Part shown: positions 1-8,351 of the stretch, one piece after another
How the letters are laid out: each line of letters opens with the position of its first letter
How positions within the stretch are numbered: position 1 is the stretch's first letter
Assembly: GCA_018335675.1 (NCBI GenBank)
Contig: JAGXRQ010000044.1
Coordinates: 1 to 39,064, forward strand
Direction: 5' to 3'
Origin: Bacteroidota bacterium
GTDB lineage: Bacteria; Bacteroidota; Bacteroidia; Bacteroidales; UBA7960
Length of the DNA: 39,064 nt
Translations under genes and position numbers: made by a program
Notes under the pieces: model-generated
The model's input: the letters and a program-made list of their open reading frames with translations, nothing else
The model's database searches: none
What the model was told of the DNA's origin: nothing

Positions 1-2
1 AG

Positions 3-278
3 TCTATATTGGCTAAGGAACACATAAGCAAGGAAAATAACAATATCCACCTTCAACATGTAAACAACCTTCATGCTCAACTGCGTAAATTCCTAAGACA
101 ATTTAATGGTGTAAGTTCAAAATATCTACAAAACTATCTAAACTGGTTTGCATATAAAGATAAACTATATGGAACGAAGTCAACCATTAAACAATGGTTC
201 TACGCAATTCTTGCTACGCCATACGCATATGAGCTGTTTTTGCAATTTAAAGATAATGCTGTTAATATTAGAACTTAG
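3..278 (+). mobile_element. 3' end of an IS1595-family transposase gene (partial)
   Basis: The reading frame is open from the window edge, so this is the C-terminal ~90 residues of a longer protein. The apparent TTG start at position 9 is probably only an internal codon. The segment HLQHVNNLHAQLRKFLRQFN followed by GVSSKYLQNYLNWF resembles the end of the DDE domain of IS1595-type transposases (ISXO2-like fold), where an N-x-H-x-x-L-K pattern precedes a GVxxKYLxNYLxWF motif. Only 31 bp separate the stop codon from the next gene, and I could not recognise a terminal inverted repeat there. The insertion sequence may therefore be an old remnant, or its end may overlap the promoter of the next gene. 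Family assignment is by remembered motif only. Confidence 0.7.
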
Positions 279-309
279 CCGTTAGAAACAAAAATACACT
301 ATCATAAAG

Positions 310-3300
310 ATGGAAAAACTCAATATAATTTTAAACGGAAAGATTGCAGAAGGCTTTAAAGGAGAAACTATTTTGCAAACAGCAAACCGTTATGGAATTG
401 AAATCCCAACCCTATGCAATGATGAGAGGCTTCAGCCTTTTTCATCTTGCTTTGTATGTGTTGTTGAAGTTGAAGGCATGAGAGGCCTACAACCAGCATG
501 TTCGACTAAGGTTACAGAAGGCATGAACATAAACACTAACAATGAAAGAGTTGTTAATTCAAGAAAATTTTCTTTAGAACTTATAGCTAGTAATCATTAT
601 GCTGATTGTGCGGCTCCCTGCAAAGAAAGATGCCCTGCCGGCGTTGATGTTCAAGGCTACATAGCACTTATAAACCAAGGACTCTATAGTGAGGCAGTAG
701 AGCTCATTAAGAAGGTAAACCCATTGCCAGCGATTTGCGGAAGGGTTTGTGTTAGACCTTGTGAAGTAGCCTGCAGAAGAAATCTTATAGAAGGCGAAGG
801 AGTTGGCATAGATTATCTTAAAAGATATGCTTCAGACAAAGACATTCAATCTAAAAATCCATTCCGCCCTGAGATAAAGAAATCGACCGGCAAAAAAGTT
901 GCTGTTATTGGCGCAGGTCCTGGCGGCCTAACTGCTGCATACTATCTTCAAATTGAAGGTCATGCGGTTGAGTTATTTGAAGCTAGCCCTAACCCCGGAG
1001 GAATGCTTAGATACGGAATTCCGCCATACAGGCTGCCAAACGACATTATTGATGCTGAGGTAAAGGCAATTACCGACATTGGAGTAAAAATTCATTATAA
1101 TCAAAAACTTGGAGATAACGTTTCATATAAAGAGTTGAAAACTAAATTCGACAGTGTTGTTCTGGCAATTGGATCTCAGAGTGGAACAAGTATAGGTTGC
1201 GAAAATGATGATGCAGGAAATATATTTTCCGGAATTGATTTTCTGAGAAACATGGAAATGACAGGCCAAAAATATGATTTTACAGGCAAAAAAGTTGGAG
1301 TTATCGGAGGTGGAAATACAGCAATGGATTGTTGCCGAACTGCCATGAGATGCGGAGCTTCAGAAATATATGTTCTTTACAGAAGAACAGAAAAAGAAAT
1401 GCCGGCAAACCCCATTGAAATACACGAATCAAAACTCGAAGGTATAAAGTATATGTTTCTGACAGCTCCTGCAAAAGTTGTGAAAGATAAAAAGGGAGAT
1501 CTTAAGTCATTGCTTTGCTACAAAATGGAACTTGGAGAACCGGATGCTTCGGGCAGAAGACGTCCGGTTAAAGTGGAAGGAAGCGACTTTGAGGTTCAGC
1601 TTGACTATATTTTAGCTGCAATAGGTCAAAAAACAGTTGTTAACTTCATAGATGACATCAACAAAAGTTCAGAGCAGGAATTAATAATCAATAAATGGGG
1701 CGATATAGATGCAAATCCAAAAACTCTACAAACATCAGTAAATAGCATCTTCGCTTGTGGCGATGGAGTAACCGGCCCTGCAACTTTAATTGAAGCAATT
1801 GCTCAAGGGCGCCTTGCAGCTCAAAGCTGCAACAAATTCCTACAGGGCAAGGAAGTAACCCCTCCTGAAAAAGAATTTTTGAGTAAAAGAGATAACTTTA
1901 TTAAACAAGAAAAACACGACTACCAAGGCCACTATGGTTCTCAGTTAAGAGAAGAAATGCCAACGCTTGACCCTAAGAAAAGGAAGAATTTTGAGGAAGT
2001 AGAACTTGGATACACAGACAAACAAGCTAATAATGAAACTTTAAGATGTTTGGAATGTGGATGTGTAGAATACTATACTTGCGATTTGAAAAAATATTCT
2101 ACTGAATACAATGTTGAACAAACTCATTTTGGAGGTGATTTCAATAAACATAATATTGATTTCTCACATCCGTTTATAGAAATCGACAACAACAAATGCA
2201 TATTGTGTGGACGATGCGTAAGAATATGCAAAGAAGTCGTTGGAGCAAATGCGCTTGGTTTTATAAACAGAGGATTTGAAACATTTGTTGCTCCCAGCTT
2301 AAACTCTAAACTATCAGAAACAAATTGCGAATCGTGTGGGATGTGTATTTCAACATGCCCAACTGCTGCATTAACAGAAAATGTTCCTTTCAAACCCGGT
2401 CCTTTAAAAACAGAAGAAATTACTTCTACCTGCAATTATTGCTCAATTGGCTGTGAAATAAGCCTACATCACAAATCAGGATTTTTTACAAAAGCCACTG
2501 GCTCAAAGGGTTTAATTAATAAGGACGGAAATATCTGCAAATATGGGCGCTTTGGATACAGTCATCTAAATGATAAAACTAGAATTTTAAAACCTCTCAT
2601 TAAGAAAGACGGAAAATTTGAGGAAATTTCATTTAATGAAGCTTTTAAAATAATCTCAGATAGAATTGCGAAAGCAAACCCAAATGAAAATGCATTTTTT
2701 GCCGGGGCAAGACTAAGTAACGAAGAGATTTACATGATTCAAAAAATGGCCAGGGCAGGTGCAAAAACCAATAATATATACTCATTCCATTACATGGGAA
2801 GAGAAAAAGCTTATTTAGAAAATAGCGATTTCAATGTTGCACCTGAAAACTTAAAACACGTTTCTCAATATTTTATTTTGGGTTCAGAATTGAATTACGA
2901 AAATGGAGTTGTTGGTTTTGTTATTGCAAACGAAAAATATAATGGCAACAAGCCTGTACATCTTATCACCGAAAAAGCAGACAGCTTCATGAAGCACAAA
3001 GCTGATTCTGAACTAATTATTAAATCATACTATCATTTTGTAAAAGCCGTAAATCATTATATAATTTCAAACAAATTAGAAAACGGCATTTTCATTAAAG
3101 ACCAATCAATTGGATTTGATAAATATAAGAAGGCATTATTAGAAGAGAACTTTGAAGATATTGTTAAGAAAGCCGGCTGTAATAAAAATGACATAAAAAC
3201 ATTTGTTGAAAAGTATAATAAGGAACATAAATCAGTTGTGGTTTTTGCAGAGAAAAACGTTTCTCCGGAAACATGTTTTGAATTGCAGAATTTATCGATG

Positions 3301-4002
3301 CTAACGGGCAAAAAAGGGAAAATTGGTGCCGGCATATTAGGGTTAAAAGAAAAGAATAACTCACAAGGACTAATTGATATGGGCGCATTATCAAACCTTA
3401 CTCCGGGGGGCAAAACACTTGACAAAAAAGCATCTGAAACTTTGTCTCAAATTTGGAATATTAAAGAGTTAGCAACAAATACAGAAGCAAATAGTTATGA
3501 ATATTTCTCTAATGGACATATAAAAAACTTGTTTATTTTTGGAGAAGATCCAGTTGGGTGTAGCTTGAGTAAGAAAAAAATTACAGATGTATTAAAAAAA
3601 TCTGACTTTATTGTTGTTCAGGATTTTTATATGACAGAAACAGCAGAGCATGCAACAATAATTTTACCTGCAACGATGAATTTCGAAACAGGAGGTAGCT
3701 ACACAAATACATGGAAGTACATTCAGCAATTCGACAAATCAATCAACAAAAAAATTGAATTATCAAGCTTTGAGCAGTTAGTTGAACTTCATAAGAGTAT
3801 TGGAATAAAAAACAATATAAACACTCCGGCAGAAGCATTAATTGAAGCAATGAGCATTATTGAAAAACTTAATGGGAATAGCGAAAAACCTGTAGAATTT
3901 CATATTACTAATGATAATGCTTTCATGAAATTATTTGAATATGGATGTGATATTTTAGTAAAACGATTTGATGAAGAATTTGAAAGTTCATTTAAAAATT
4001 AG
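310..4002 (+). CDS. Fused iron-sulfur flavoprotein oxidoreductase (2Fe-2S / GltD-like / 2x4Fe-4S / degenerate molybdopterin module)
   Basis: A 1230-residue cytoplasmic redox protein with several modules. Residues 1-80 form a NuoG-type 2Fe-2S ferredoxin (Cys36, 47, 50, 64). Residues 95-160 carry the GltD-type N-terminal iron-sulfur cysteines (C100, C104, C108 and C143, C147, C151, C155). A FAD-binding GAGPGG lies at 201-206 and an NADPH-type GGGNT at 333-337. Two 4Fe-4S sets follow (C630/633/636/640 and C673/676/679/683). A molybdopterin-oxidoreductase Fe4S4 domain (C708, C711, C715, C743) then leads into the catalytic fold. The expected active-site Cys/Sec region after TNN (around residues 822-832) has no cysteine or in-frame TGA, and the usual C-terminal Mo-cofactor-binding barrel is absent. 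The last module may therefore be structural, as in NuoG. The likely role is NAD(P)H-linked electron transfer; the substrate is unknown. The rubrerythrin-like gene follows 48 bp downstream. Confidence 0.8.
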   Translation: MEKLNIILNGKIAEGFKGETILQTANRYGIEIPTLCNDERLQPFSSCFVCVVEVEGMRGLQPACSTKVTEGMNINTNNERVVNSRKFSLELIASNHYADCAAPCKERCPAGVDVQGYIALINQGLYSEAVELIKKVNPLPAICGRVCVRPCEVACRRNLIEGEGVGIDYLKRYASDKDIQSKNPFRPEIKKSTGKKVAVIGAGPGGLTAAYYLQIEGHAVELFEASPNPGGMLRYGIPPYRLPNDIIDAEVKAITDIGVKIHYNQKLGDNVSYKELKTKFDSVVLAIGSQSGTSIGCENDDAGNIFSGIDFLRNMEMTGQKYDFTGKKVGVIGGGNTAMDCCRTAMRCGASEIYVLYRRTEKEMPANPIEIHESKLEGIKYMFLTAPAKVVKDKKGDLKSLLCYKMELGEPDASGRRRPVKVEGSDFEVQLDYILAAIGQKTVVNFIDDINKSSEQELIINKWGDIDANPKTLQTSVNSIFACGDGVTGPATLIEAIAQGRLAAQSCNKFLQGKEVTPPEKEFLSKRDNFIKQEKHDYQGHYGSQLREEMPTLDPKKRKNFEEVELGYTDKQANNETLRCLECGCVEYYTCDLKKYSTEYNVEQTHFGGDFNKHNIDFSHPFIEIDNNKCILCGRCVRICKEVVGANALGFINRGFETFVAPSLNSKLSETNCESCGMCISTCPTAALTENVPFKPGPLKTEEITSTCNYCSIGCEISLHHKSGFFTKATGSKGLINKDGNICKYGRFGYSHLNDKTRILKPLIKKDGKFEEISFNEAFKIISDRIAKANPNENAFFAGARLSNEEIYMIQKMARAGAKTNNIYSFHYMGREKAYLENSDFNVAPENLKHVSQYFILGSELNYENGVVGFVIANEKYNGNKPVHLITEKADSFMKHKADSELIIKSYYHFVKAVNHYIISNKLENGIFIKDQSIGFDKYKKALLEENFEDIVKKAGCNKNDIKTFVEKYNKEHKSVVVFAEKNVSPETCFELQNLSMLTGKKGKIGAGILGLKEKNNSQGLIDMGALSNLTPGGKTLDKKASETLSQIWNIKELATNTEANSYEYFSNGHIKNLFIFGEDPVGCSLSKKKITDVLKKSDFIVVQDFYMTETAEHATIILPATMNFETGGSYTNTWKYIQQFDKSINKKIELSSFEQLVELHKSIGIKNNINTPAEALIEAMSIIEKLNGNSEKPVEFHITNDNAFMKLFEYGCDILVKRFDEEFESSFKN

Positions 4003-4050
4003 TTCAATAAGACAATACTCAATTGATTATAAATAAAACCGATATAAACC

Positions 4051-4506
4051 ATGAAAGCATTTGAAAATATTGACGAAGTTTTGGATTTTGCTATGAATGC
4101 AGAACAAGAAGCAGTTGATTTTTATACTCAGCTGGCATCAGTAATGAGTAATCAACAAATGAAGGAAACCTTTTTAGAATTTGCAAAAGAAGAGATAAAG
4201 CATAAAGCCAGATTGGAAAAAATCAAAGAAGAAAAGATATTCGAACAAAATCCCGAGAAAGTTGCTGATCTTAAAATTGCTGATTATACTGTTAATGTGA
4301 CTCCAAGTCCAAATATGAATTACGCTGATGCACTTGTTTTAGCAATGAAAAAAGAAAAAGCAGCGTTCCGGCTTTATTATGCTTTAGCAGAAAGAACAAC
4401 AAACCCGGAACTAAAAAAGGTGTTTGAAGAACTAGCAATAGAGGAGTCTAAGCATAAGCTTAAGTTTGAAATTGAATATGACGAACATGTCTTGAGAGAT
4501 AATTAA
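4051..4506 (+). CDS. Rubrerythrin-like ferritin-fold diiron protein
   Basis: A 151-residue four-helix protein with duplicated diiron-ligand motifs: AEQEAVDFY near residues 17-25, EEIKHK near 46-51, KKEKAAFRLY around 100-109 and EESKHKLKFE near 130-139. This is the erythrin domain only; the C-terminal rubredoxin domain of classical rubrerythrin is absent, so electrons must come from a separate donor. Family members reduce peroxide or handle iron under oxidative stress in anaerobes. It lies 48 bp after the large iron-sulfur flavoprotein on the same strand and could be co-transcribed with it, which makes that flavoprotein a candidate electron donor (inference). It ends about 60 bp before a convergent gene. 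Confidence 0.85.
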   Translation: MKAFENIDEVLDFAMNAEQEAVDFYTQLASVMSNQQMKETFLEFAKEEIKHKARLEKIKEEKIFEQNPEKVADLKIADYTVNVTPSPNMNYADALVLAMKKEKAAFRLYYALAERTTNPELKKVFEELAIEESKHKLKFEIEYDEHVLRDN

Positions 4507-4526
4507 AAAATACTTTGAAATCACCG

Positions 4527-4549
4527 GATATCTCGCTTACGCTCGATAT
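4527..4549. repeat. Imperfect palindrome between convergent genes
   Basis: GATATC at 4527-4532 and the matching GATAT at 4545-4549 flank a short GC-rich core (TCGCTTACGCTC), giving an interrupted hairpin in the 63-bp gap between two convergent genes. It may act as a weak bidirectional terminator or be one copy of a small dispersed repeat. There is no clear T-run on either side. Confidence 0.35.
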
Positions 4550-4569
4550 GACAGCAGTTTCATGCAGAA

Positions 4570-5670
4570 TTATCTAAATGACAAAGCCATTCCGGCAGTA
4601 GCCACAGAATAATGTGCGTATGTGTAATCAAAATACAAGTGAAATAATCCCATTTTGAATTTTAAACCCAGATTATACTTTGGCTCATATTTATTTGCAT
4701 CTCCAACAACAACAAAATCGATTGGATCTTTCCGGACAACGCTTTCATCAGTAACTATTCTAGAACCATCAGTCATATCTAGAGTAGGAATTGGGTAATA
4801 ACCCAACATCCTTAAATTAGCAGTATTTGTAGCAAATCCAACAGCTCCATAAACAACAAAGAATGGAATATCAACAGATGCAACCAAATTAGCTGTTATA
4901 CTACTTACATCAAAAAGAAACTTTTGATCACTAAAATTAACAGCATCTGTTGTACGATCAGAAGCATCAATATCGACTGGCTTAATATCTATTCCCGAAC
5001 TAGTATGAAATTTCGTATATCCACCTTGAATTGAAAGATTTATTAAAGGTAATTTTTCAAAAACAGGAATCCACTGTTTAATGCTATGTTTAATACCAAA
5101 CCCATATAGCCCTATTTTACCTGTATTACCCAAATTAAATTCAGGAGTATATCGAAATATTAAGTCTGTATCGAAAGGCATACCTATTCCAGCTTGTATC
5201 ATTGGTGCGGGAATATAAGCCAGGCCAACGCCATTAGGCACTCTGTATTTAGTTAGCTCAACCGGATTGCCATTATATTCCATATAGTATGCGAGGTGAG
5301 ATCTATCACTATCAGGCACACCTGAAAAAGTTGGCACTACATCATCACCAATAACTGTCGCATCAAGATTCAAATCAGATAGATTATATGACCTGGCTAC
5401 TGAAGGAACAATTGAAGTGTTAAGAGATACAGTAAGATCGAAACCAAACAAACTATGAGGTTTAGCTGTATTATACCAACCAGCATTCAGATTGGCTCCA
5501 AAGCCATCAATAAATGGGTTGAGGTATGCTTGAGAGATCTTCTCTGCATCATCAATACCACCCGTTAATAATCTACCCATTATATCAATTTGGGCATTAG
5601 ATTTACTTGCAATTAGACTTAATAGTCCAAAGCATAGAACAAAACTAAACTTAACTAACAATTTTTTCAT
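4570..5670 (-). CDS. Outer-membrane beta-barrel protein, DUF6588-like
   Basis: Counting from the second methionine, the product has about 366 residues and opens with a typical signal peptide (MKKLLVKFSFVLCFGLLSLI, then ASKSNAQ, with cleavage expected after the Ala). I chose the start at 5670 because the upstream in-frame ATG at 5706 would overlap the end of ribonuclease Y and put 12 extra residues before the signal peptide. The mature part has alternating hydrophobic strands with many Gly, Tyr and Asn residues and ends in ...MALSFR, with an aromatic near the C-terminus as in outer-membrane barrels. The early motif DIMGRLLTGGIDDAEKISQA, followed by YLNPFIDGFGANLNAGWYNT, is like Bacteroidota DUF6588 proteins. 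Ligand and function are unknown. It starts 25 bp after rny on the same strand, so co-transcription is plausible. Confidence 0.7.
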   Translation of the reverse strand: MKKLLVKFSFVLCFGLLSLIASKSNAQIDIMGRLLTGGIDDAEKISQAYLNPFIDGFGANLNAGWYNTAKPHSLFGFDLTVSLNTSIVPSVARSYNLSDLNLDATVIGDDVVPTFSGVPDSDRSHLAYYMEYNGNPVELTKYRVPNGVGLAYIPAPMIQAGIGMPFDTDLIFRYTPEFNLGNTGKIGLYGFGIKHSIKQWIPVFEKLPLINLSIQGGYTKFHTSSGIDIKPVDIDASDRTTDAVNFSDQKFLFDVSSITANLVASVDIPFFVVYGAVGFATNTANLRMLGYYPIPTLDMTDGSRIVTDESVVRKDPIDFVVVGDANKYEPKYNLGLKFKMGLFHLYFDYTYAHYSVATAGMALSFR

Positions 5671-5695
5671 AACGTAATTTTTAGTTAACAATTTA

Positions 5696-7237
5696 CTATT
5701 TAGCAAATGACACGGCCCTTATTTCGCGTATAACGGTTATTTTAATCTGACCCGGGTATGTCATTTCAGTTTGAATTTTCTTTGAAAGATCATAAGCAAT
5801 TTGTTCGGCTTCTTTATCAGAAACTTTATCGCTCCCAACAATAACTCTAAGTTCTCTACCTGCTTGAATAGCATATGTTTTAACAACACCCGGATATGAC
5901 AGTGCTAATTCTTCCAAATCGTTTAATCTTTTTATATAAGATTCAACAACTTCTCTCCTAGCTCCCGGTCTTGAACCAGATATTGCATCACATACCTGAA
6001 TTATTGGTGAAATAAGACTTGTCATTTCGACCTCATCATGGTGAGCTCCAATCGCATTAATAACTTCAGGTCTTTCCTTGTACTTTTCGGCCAACTTCAT
6101 ACCTAGCAATGCATGTGGAAGATCCGGCTCGTTATCAGGAACTTTTCCAATATCATGCAACAACCCGGCTCTTTTCGCAAGCTTAGTGTTTAAACCTAAC
6201 TCAGCAGCCATGGTAGCAGCAAGGTTTGCAACTTCTCTTGAGTGTTGAAGCAAATTCTGACCGTATGAAGATCTGTATTTCATTCTTCCAACAAGCCTGA
6301 TAAGCTCATGATGAAGATTATGAATACCTAAATCAATAGCAGTTCTTTTCCCGATTTCTATAATTTCCTGCTCTATTTGTTTTTGCGTTTTTGCAACTAC
6401 TTCTTCAATTCTAGCAGGATGAATACGCCCATCAGTAACTAATTTATGCAAAGACAACCTTGCAATTTCCCTTCTAACCGGATCAAAACCAGAAAGAATA
6501 ATAGCTTCCGGAGTATCGTCAACAATAATTTCAACACCAGTAGCAGCTTCTAAAGCTCTAATATTTCTACCTTCACGACCAATTACACGACCCTTAATTT
6601 CATCATTCTCAATTGGGAAAACAGAAATAGAATTCTCAATTGCAACTTCAGTAGCAGTTCTTTGAACAGATTGTAAAACAAGTTTTTTAGCTTCCATATT
6701 TGAAGTAATTTTTGCTTCATCCATTACTTCTTTAATGTAGGCTTGAGCATCTTGTTGAGCTTCATTTTTAAGAGCTTCAACAAGCTGTACTTTCGCTTCT
6801 TGAGACGACATTCCGCTAATAGCTTCAAGCTTTTCTATTTGAGATTTATAAGACTTGTCTAGTTCAGCTTGCTTTTTAGTAACGATTTCCAGTTGATTAT
6901 TTAAATTTTCCTTTACAATATCAACCTCTTTCTGTTTCTTTTGGATTTCTTCGAACTTTTGATTTATCGAAGCTTCTTTTTGTTTTAATCTGTTTTCCTG
7001 AGCAAGTAAAGTCTGATTTTTCTCAGCAACATACTCTTCGTGTTCTGCTTTCAGTTGAATAAATTTCTCCTTAGCTTGGAGCATTTTTTCTTTTTTCATC
7101 ACTTCGGCTTCAGCTATTGCATCTTTCAACACTCGCTGGCTTTTGCTCAGAAGAGATTTCCGCATTATTGTTACGGAAATTAATAAGCCTAAACCTAAGC
7201 CTGATATTCCGATAATTATAATAGTTAATATGTCCAT
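5696..7237 (-). CDS. rny: Ribonuclease Y
   Basis: A 513-residue membrane-anchored endoribonuclease that starts mRNA decay. It has one N-terminal transmembrane helix (residues ~3-24), then a long charged coiled coil to about residue 190. A KH domain follows with the RNA-binding GxxG loop ([19 protein letters not shown]), then an HD domain with the [10 protein letters not shown] and GLLHDIGK metal-binding motifs, and a conserved C-terminal region ending [20 protein letters not shown]. Length and domain order match the family. It lies downstream of the 6S-like RNA and zapA on the same strand, an arrangement I recall from Bacteroidota. The 89 bp between the end of the 6S RNA and the start codon is AT-rich leader with no recognised box. 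Confidence 0.95.
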   Translation of the reverse strand: MDILTIIIIGISGLGLGLLISVTIMRKSLLSKSQRVLKDAIAEAEVMKKEKMLQAKEKFIQLKAEHEEYVAEKNQTLLAQENRLKQKEASINQKFEEIQKKQKEVDIVKENLNNQLEIVTKKQAELDKSYKSQIEKLEAISGMSSQEAKVQLVEALKNEAQQDAQAYIKEVMDEAKITSNMEAKKLVLQSVQRTATEVAIENSISVFPIENDEIKGRVIGREGRNIRALEAATGVEIIVDDTPEAIILSGFDPVRREIARLSLHKLVTDGRIHPARIEEVVAKTQKQIEQEIIEIGKRTAIDLGIHNLHHELIRLVGRMKYRSSYGQNLLQHSREVANLAATMAAELGLNTKLAKRAGLLHDIGKVPDNEPDLPHALLGMKLAEKYKERPEVINAIGAHHDEVEMTSLISPIIQVCDAISGSRPGARREVVESYIKRLNDLEELALSYPGVVKTYAIQAGRELRVIVGSDKVSDKEAEQIAYDLSKKIQTEMTYPGQIKITVIREIRAVSFAK

Positions 7238-7326
7238 TTTTAGATATTTAAAAGTTAGTAATCAGATTTTAATATTAAACGTATATCTATGTTATATTGT
7301 TCGAGATTGAGTTTCAGTTAATTAAA

Positions 7327-7526
7327 TAAAAAAACCCGCATAATTCAATGAGGTTATATGAAACCCCAAATATACATGGTTAGGGCAACCGGGGCTTTTC
7401 GAACTTCCTGTGATGCGTTAGCAAAATTTCGGCAAGCCGATATTCAGGCCTGTTCTTGAAATCCCGAGTTGTGACCGTTTAGTTTATAGCGTTGAGTTTC
7501 AAAACGTATCTTGAATTGATGCGGGT
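7327..7526 (-). ncRNA. ssrS: 6S RNA (SsrS-like)
   Basis: The ~200-nt transcript would read right to left. Its ends pair in a closing stem: 7511-7526 with 7334-7348 (15 bp with one bulged base), and the 3' arm runs straight into an A-run on the plus strand (U-run in the RNA), so the closing stem also resembles an intrinsic terminator. Inside, further rod-like pairing is visible: TGAAACTC with GGGTTTCA, CGGG with CCCG, TTTC/GAAC with GTTC/GAAA, and an apical CGGC/GCCG hairpin. These leave an AT-rich unpaired stretch on each side, as in the open-complex-mimicking bubble of 6S RNA, which binds RNA polymerase holoenzyme. The position just downstream of zapA matches the classical ssrS neighbourhood. 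No covariance model was run. Confidence 0.75.
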
Positions 7527-7555
7527 ATATTGATATATTTTTCAAAGAACGATTA

Positions 7556-7846
7556 TTACTTTTCCAGATAACTGTTAAGCAGTTTATCGATGTTCACCAG
7601 CTTTTCTTTAAGAGGCTGCTGATATTCAACTTTTTTTTCACTACTCAATAATTCCACACTAATTTGCAATCCCACCATCGCCAACAAATCTTGCTTGTCT
7701 CTGAAAGCATAATTTGCTGCAAATTCCTGCAACTTCTCATTGATCCGCTTACCGGCTTCCCTCAGGGATATTTCTTCTTCTTCGCTTGTTACGCTAAGCC
7801 TGTATGGCCTGTCAGCGATTATTACTGAAATAAATTGTTCCTTCAT
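7556..7846 (-). CDS. zapA: Cell division protein ZapA
   Basis: A 96-residue protein with the ZapA pattern: an N-terminal beta segment (ISVIIADRPYRLSV), then helices with EEEISLREAGKRINEKLQEF, and a conserved segment DKQDLLAMVGLQISVELL, ending in a short coiled coil. ZapA binds and bundles FtsZ at the septum. It is 18 bp downstream of a small coiled-coil gene and precedes the 6S-like RNA, so the three probably form one transcription unit from the promoter near 8180. Length is normal for the family. Confidence 0.9.
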   Translation of the reverse strand: MKEQFISVIIADRPYRLSVTSEEEEISLREAGKRINEKLQEFAANYAFRDKQDLLAMVGLQISVELLSSEKKVEYQQPLKEKLVNIDKLLNSYLEK

Positions 7847-7864
7847 CAGTGTGAAAATTTGCGG

Positions 7865-8149
7865 CTATCTGTTTAAAAGTGAATAGCACTTTTCAATTTC
7901 CCGCAAAAGATCATTAATTTTTTGTTTCGCTTGAAAAGAGTCGCCTCTCTCAAGCACTTTGGCTACTTTTAATGTTTGAATTTCATACCTCAATGCAGTA
8001 ATGATATCAGTCTTTTCGTCTATTTCTGATTTCAATTCAGACACCTCCACTTTTAAACTGCCATTCTCTGTTTTTAGCTGGTCAATCTGAAATACTAATC
8101 TCTTAATTTTAGTCTCAAATCCTTCAACTATCAGAGGCAAATCATCCAT
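7865..8149 (-). CDS. Small coiled-coil protein upstream of zapA
   Basis: A 94-residue, charged, leucine-rich protein without signal peptide or membrane segment. Heptad-like spacing runs through most of it (KIKRLVFQIDQLKTENGSLK, then VEVSELKSEIDEKTDIITAL), followed by a short C-terminal helical part (AKQKINDLLREIEKCYSLLN). The position directly before zapA suggests a partner in the divisome or a ZapB-like helper, but that is inference from context. The sequence itself shows only a coiled coil. First gene of the unit. Confidence 0.75.
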   Translation of the reverse strand: MDDLPLIVEGFETKIKRLVFQIDQLKTENGSLKVEVSELKSEIDEKTDIITALRYEIQTLKVAKVLERGDSFQAKQKINDLLREIEKCYSLLNR

Positions 8150-8175
8150 AAAAAGAAACCTTTATATAATATTAA

Positions 8176-8183
8176 CAAAGGTA
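8176..8183 (-). promoter_or_regulatory. -7 box for the coiled-coil/zapA unit
   Basis: Read on the minus strand this is TACCTTTG, a full match to the Bacteroidota TAnnTTTG -7 element, 27 bp before the start codon at 8149. No clear -33 TTTG is seen. Confidence 0.55.
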
Positions 8184-8325
8184 TTACTTTTCGCATAAAT
8201 TTAGTTATTTTTTTTTAATAAAAGAAGTAATTTGAAGAATTAGTAATCATTTTTTATCATTGACTGATTATTCGCAAAAAGATGTAATTTTTTCGGTAGT
8301 GTGTTTTTTATTTCTTTTTATCTAT

Positions 8326-8333
8326 TATTTTTG
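8326..8333 (+). promoter_or_regulatory. -7 box for the DUF2851 gene
   Basis: TATTTTTG fits TAnnTTTG and ends 18 bp before the preferred start codon at 8352. This implies a very short 5' leader and supports the internal ATG over the longer frame beginning at 8301. No convincing -33 box. Confidence 0.55.
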
Positions 8334-8351
8334 CACTTTAATATATTAATT

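Noticed and set aside
5671-5706. Upstream start for the barrel protein after rny
   Set aside because: It would overlap rny and put extra residues before a normal signal peptide.
8301-8351. Longer start for the DUF2851 protein
   Set aside because: The extra codons run across a TAnnTTTG promoter box and encode a hydrophobic stretch not expected in the family.
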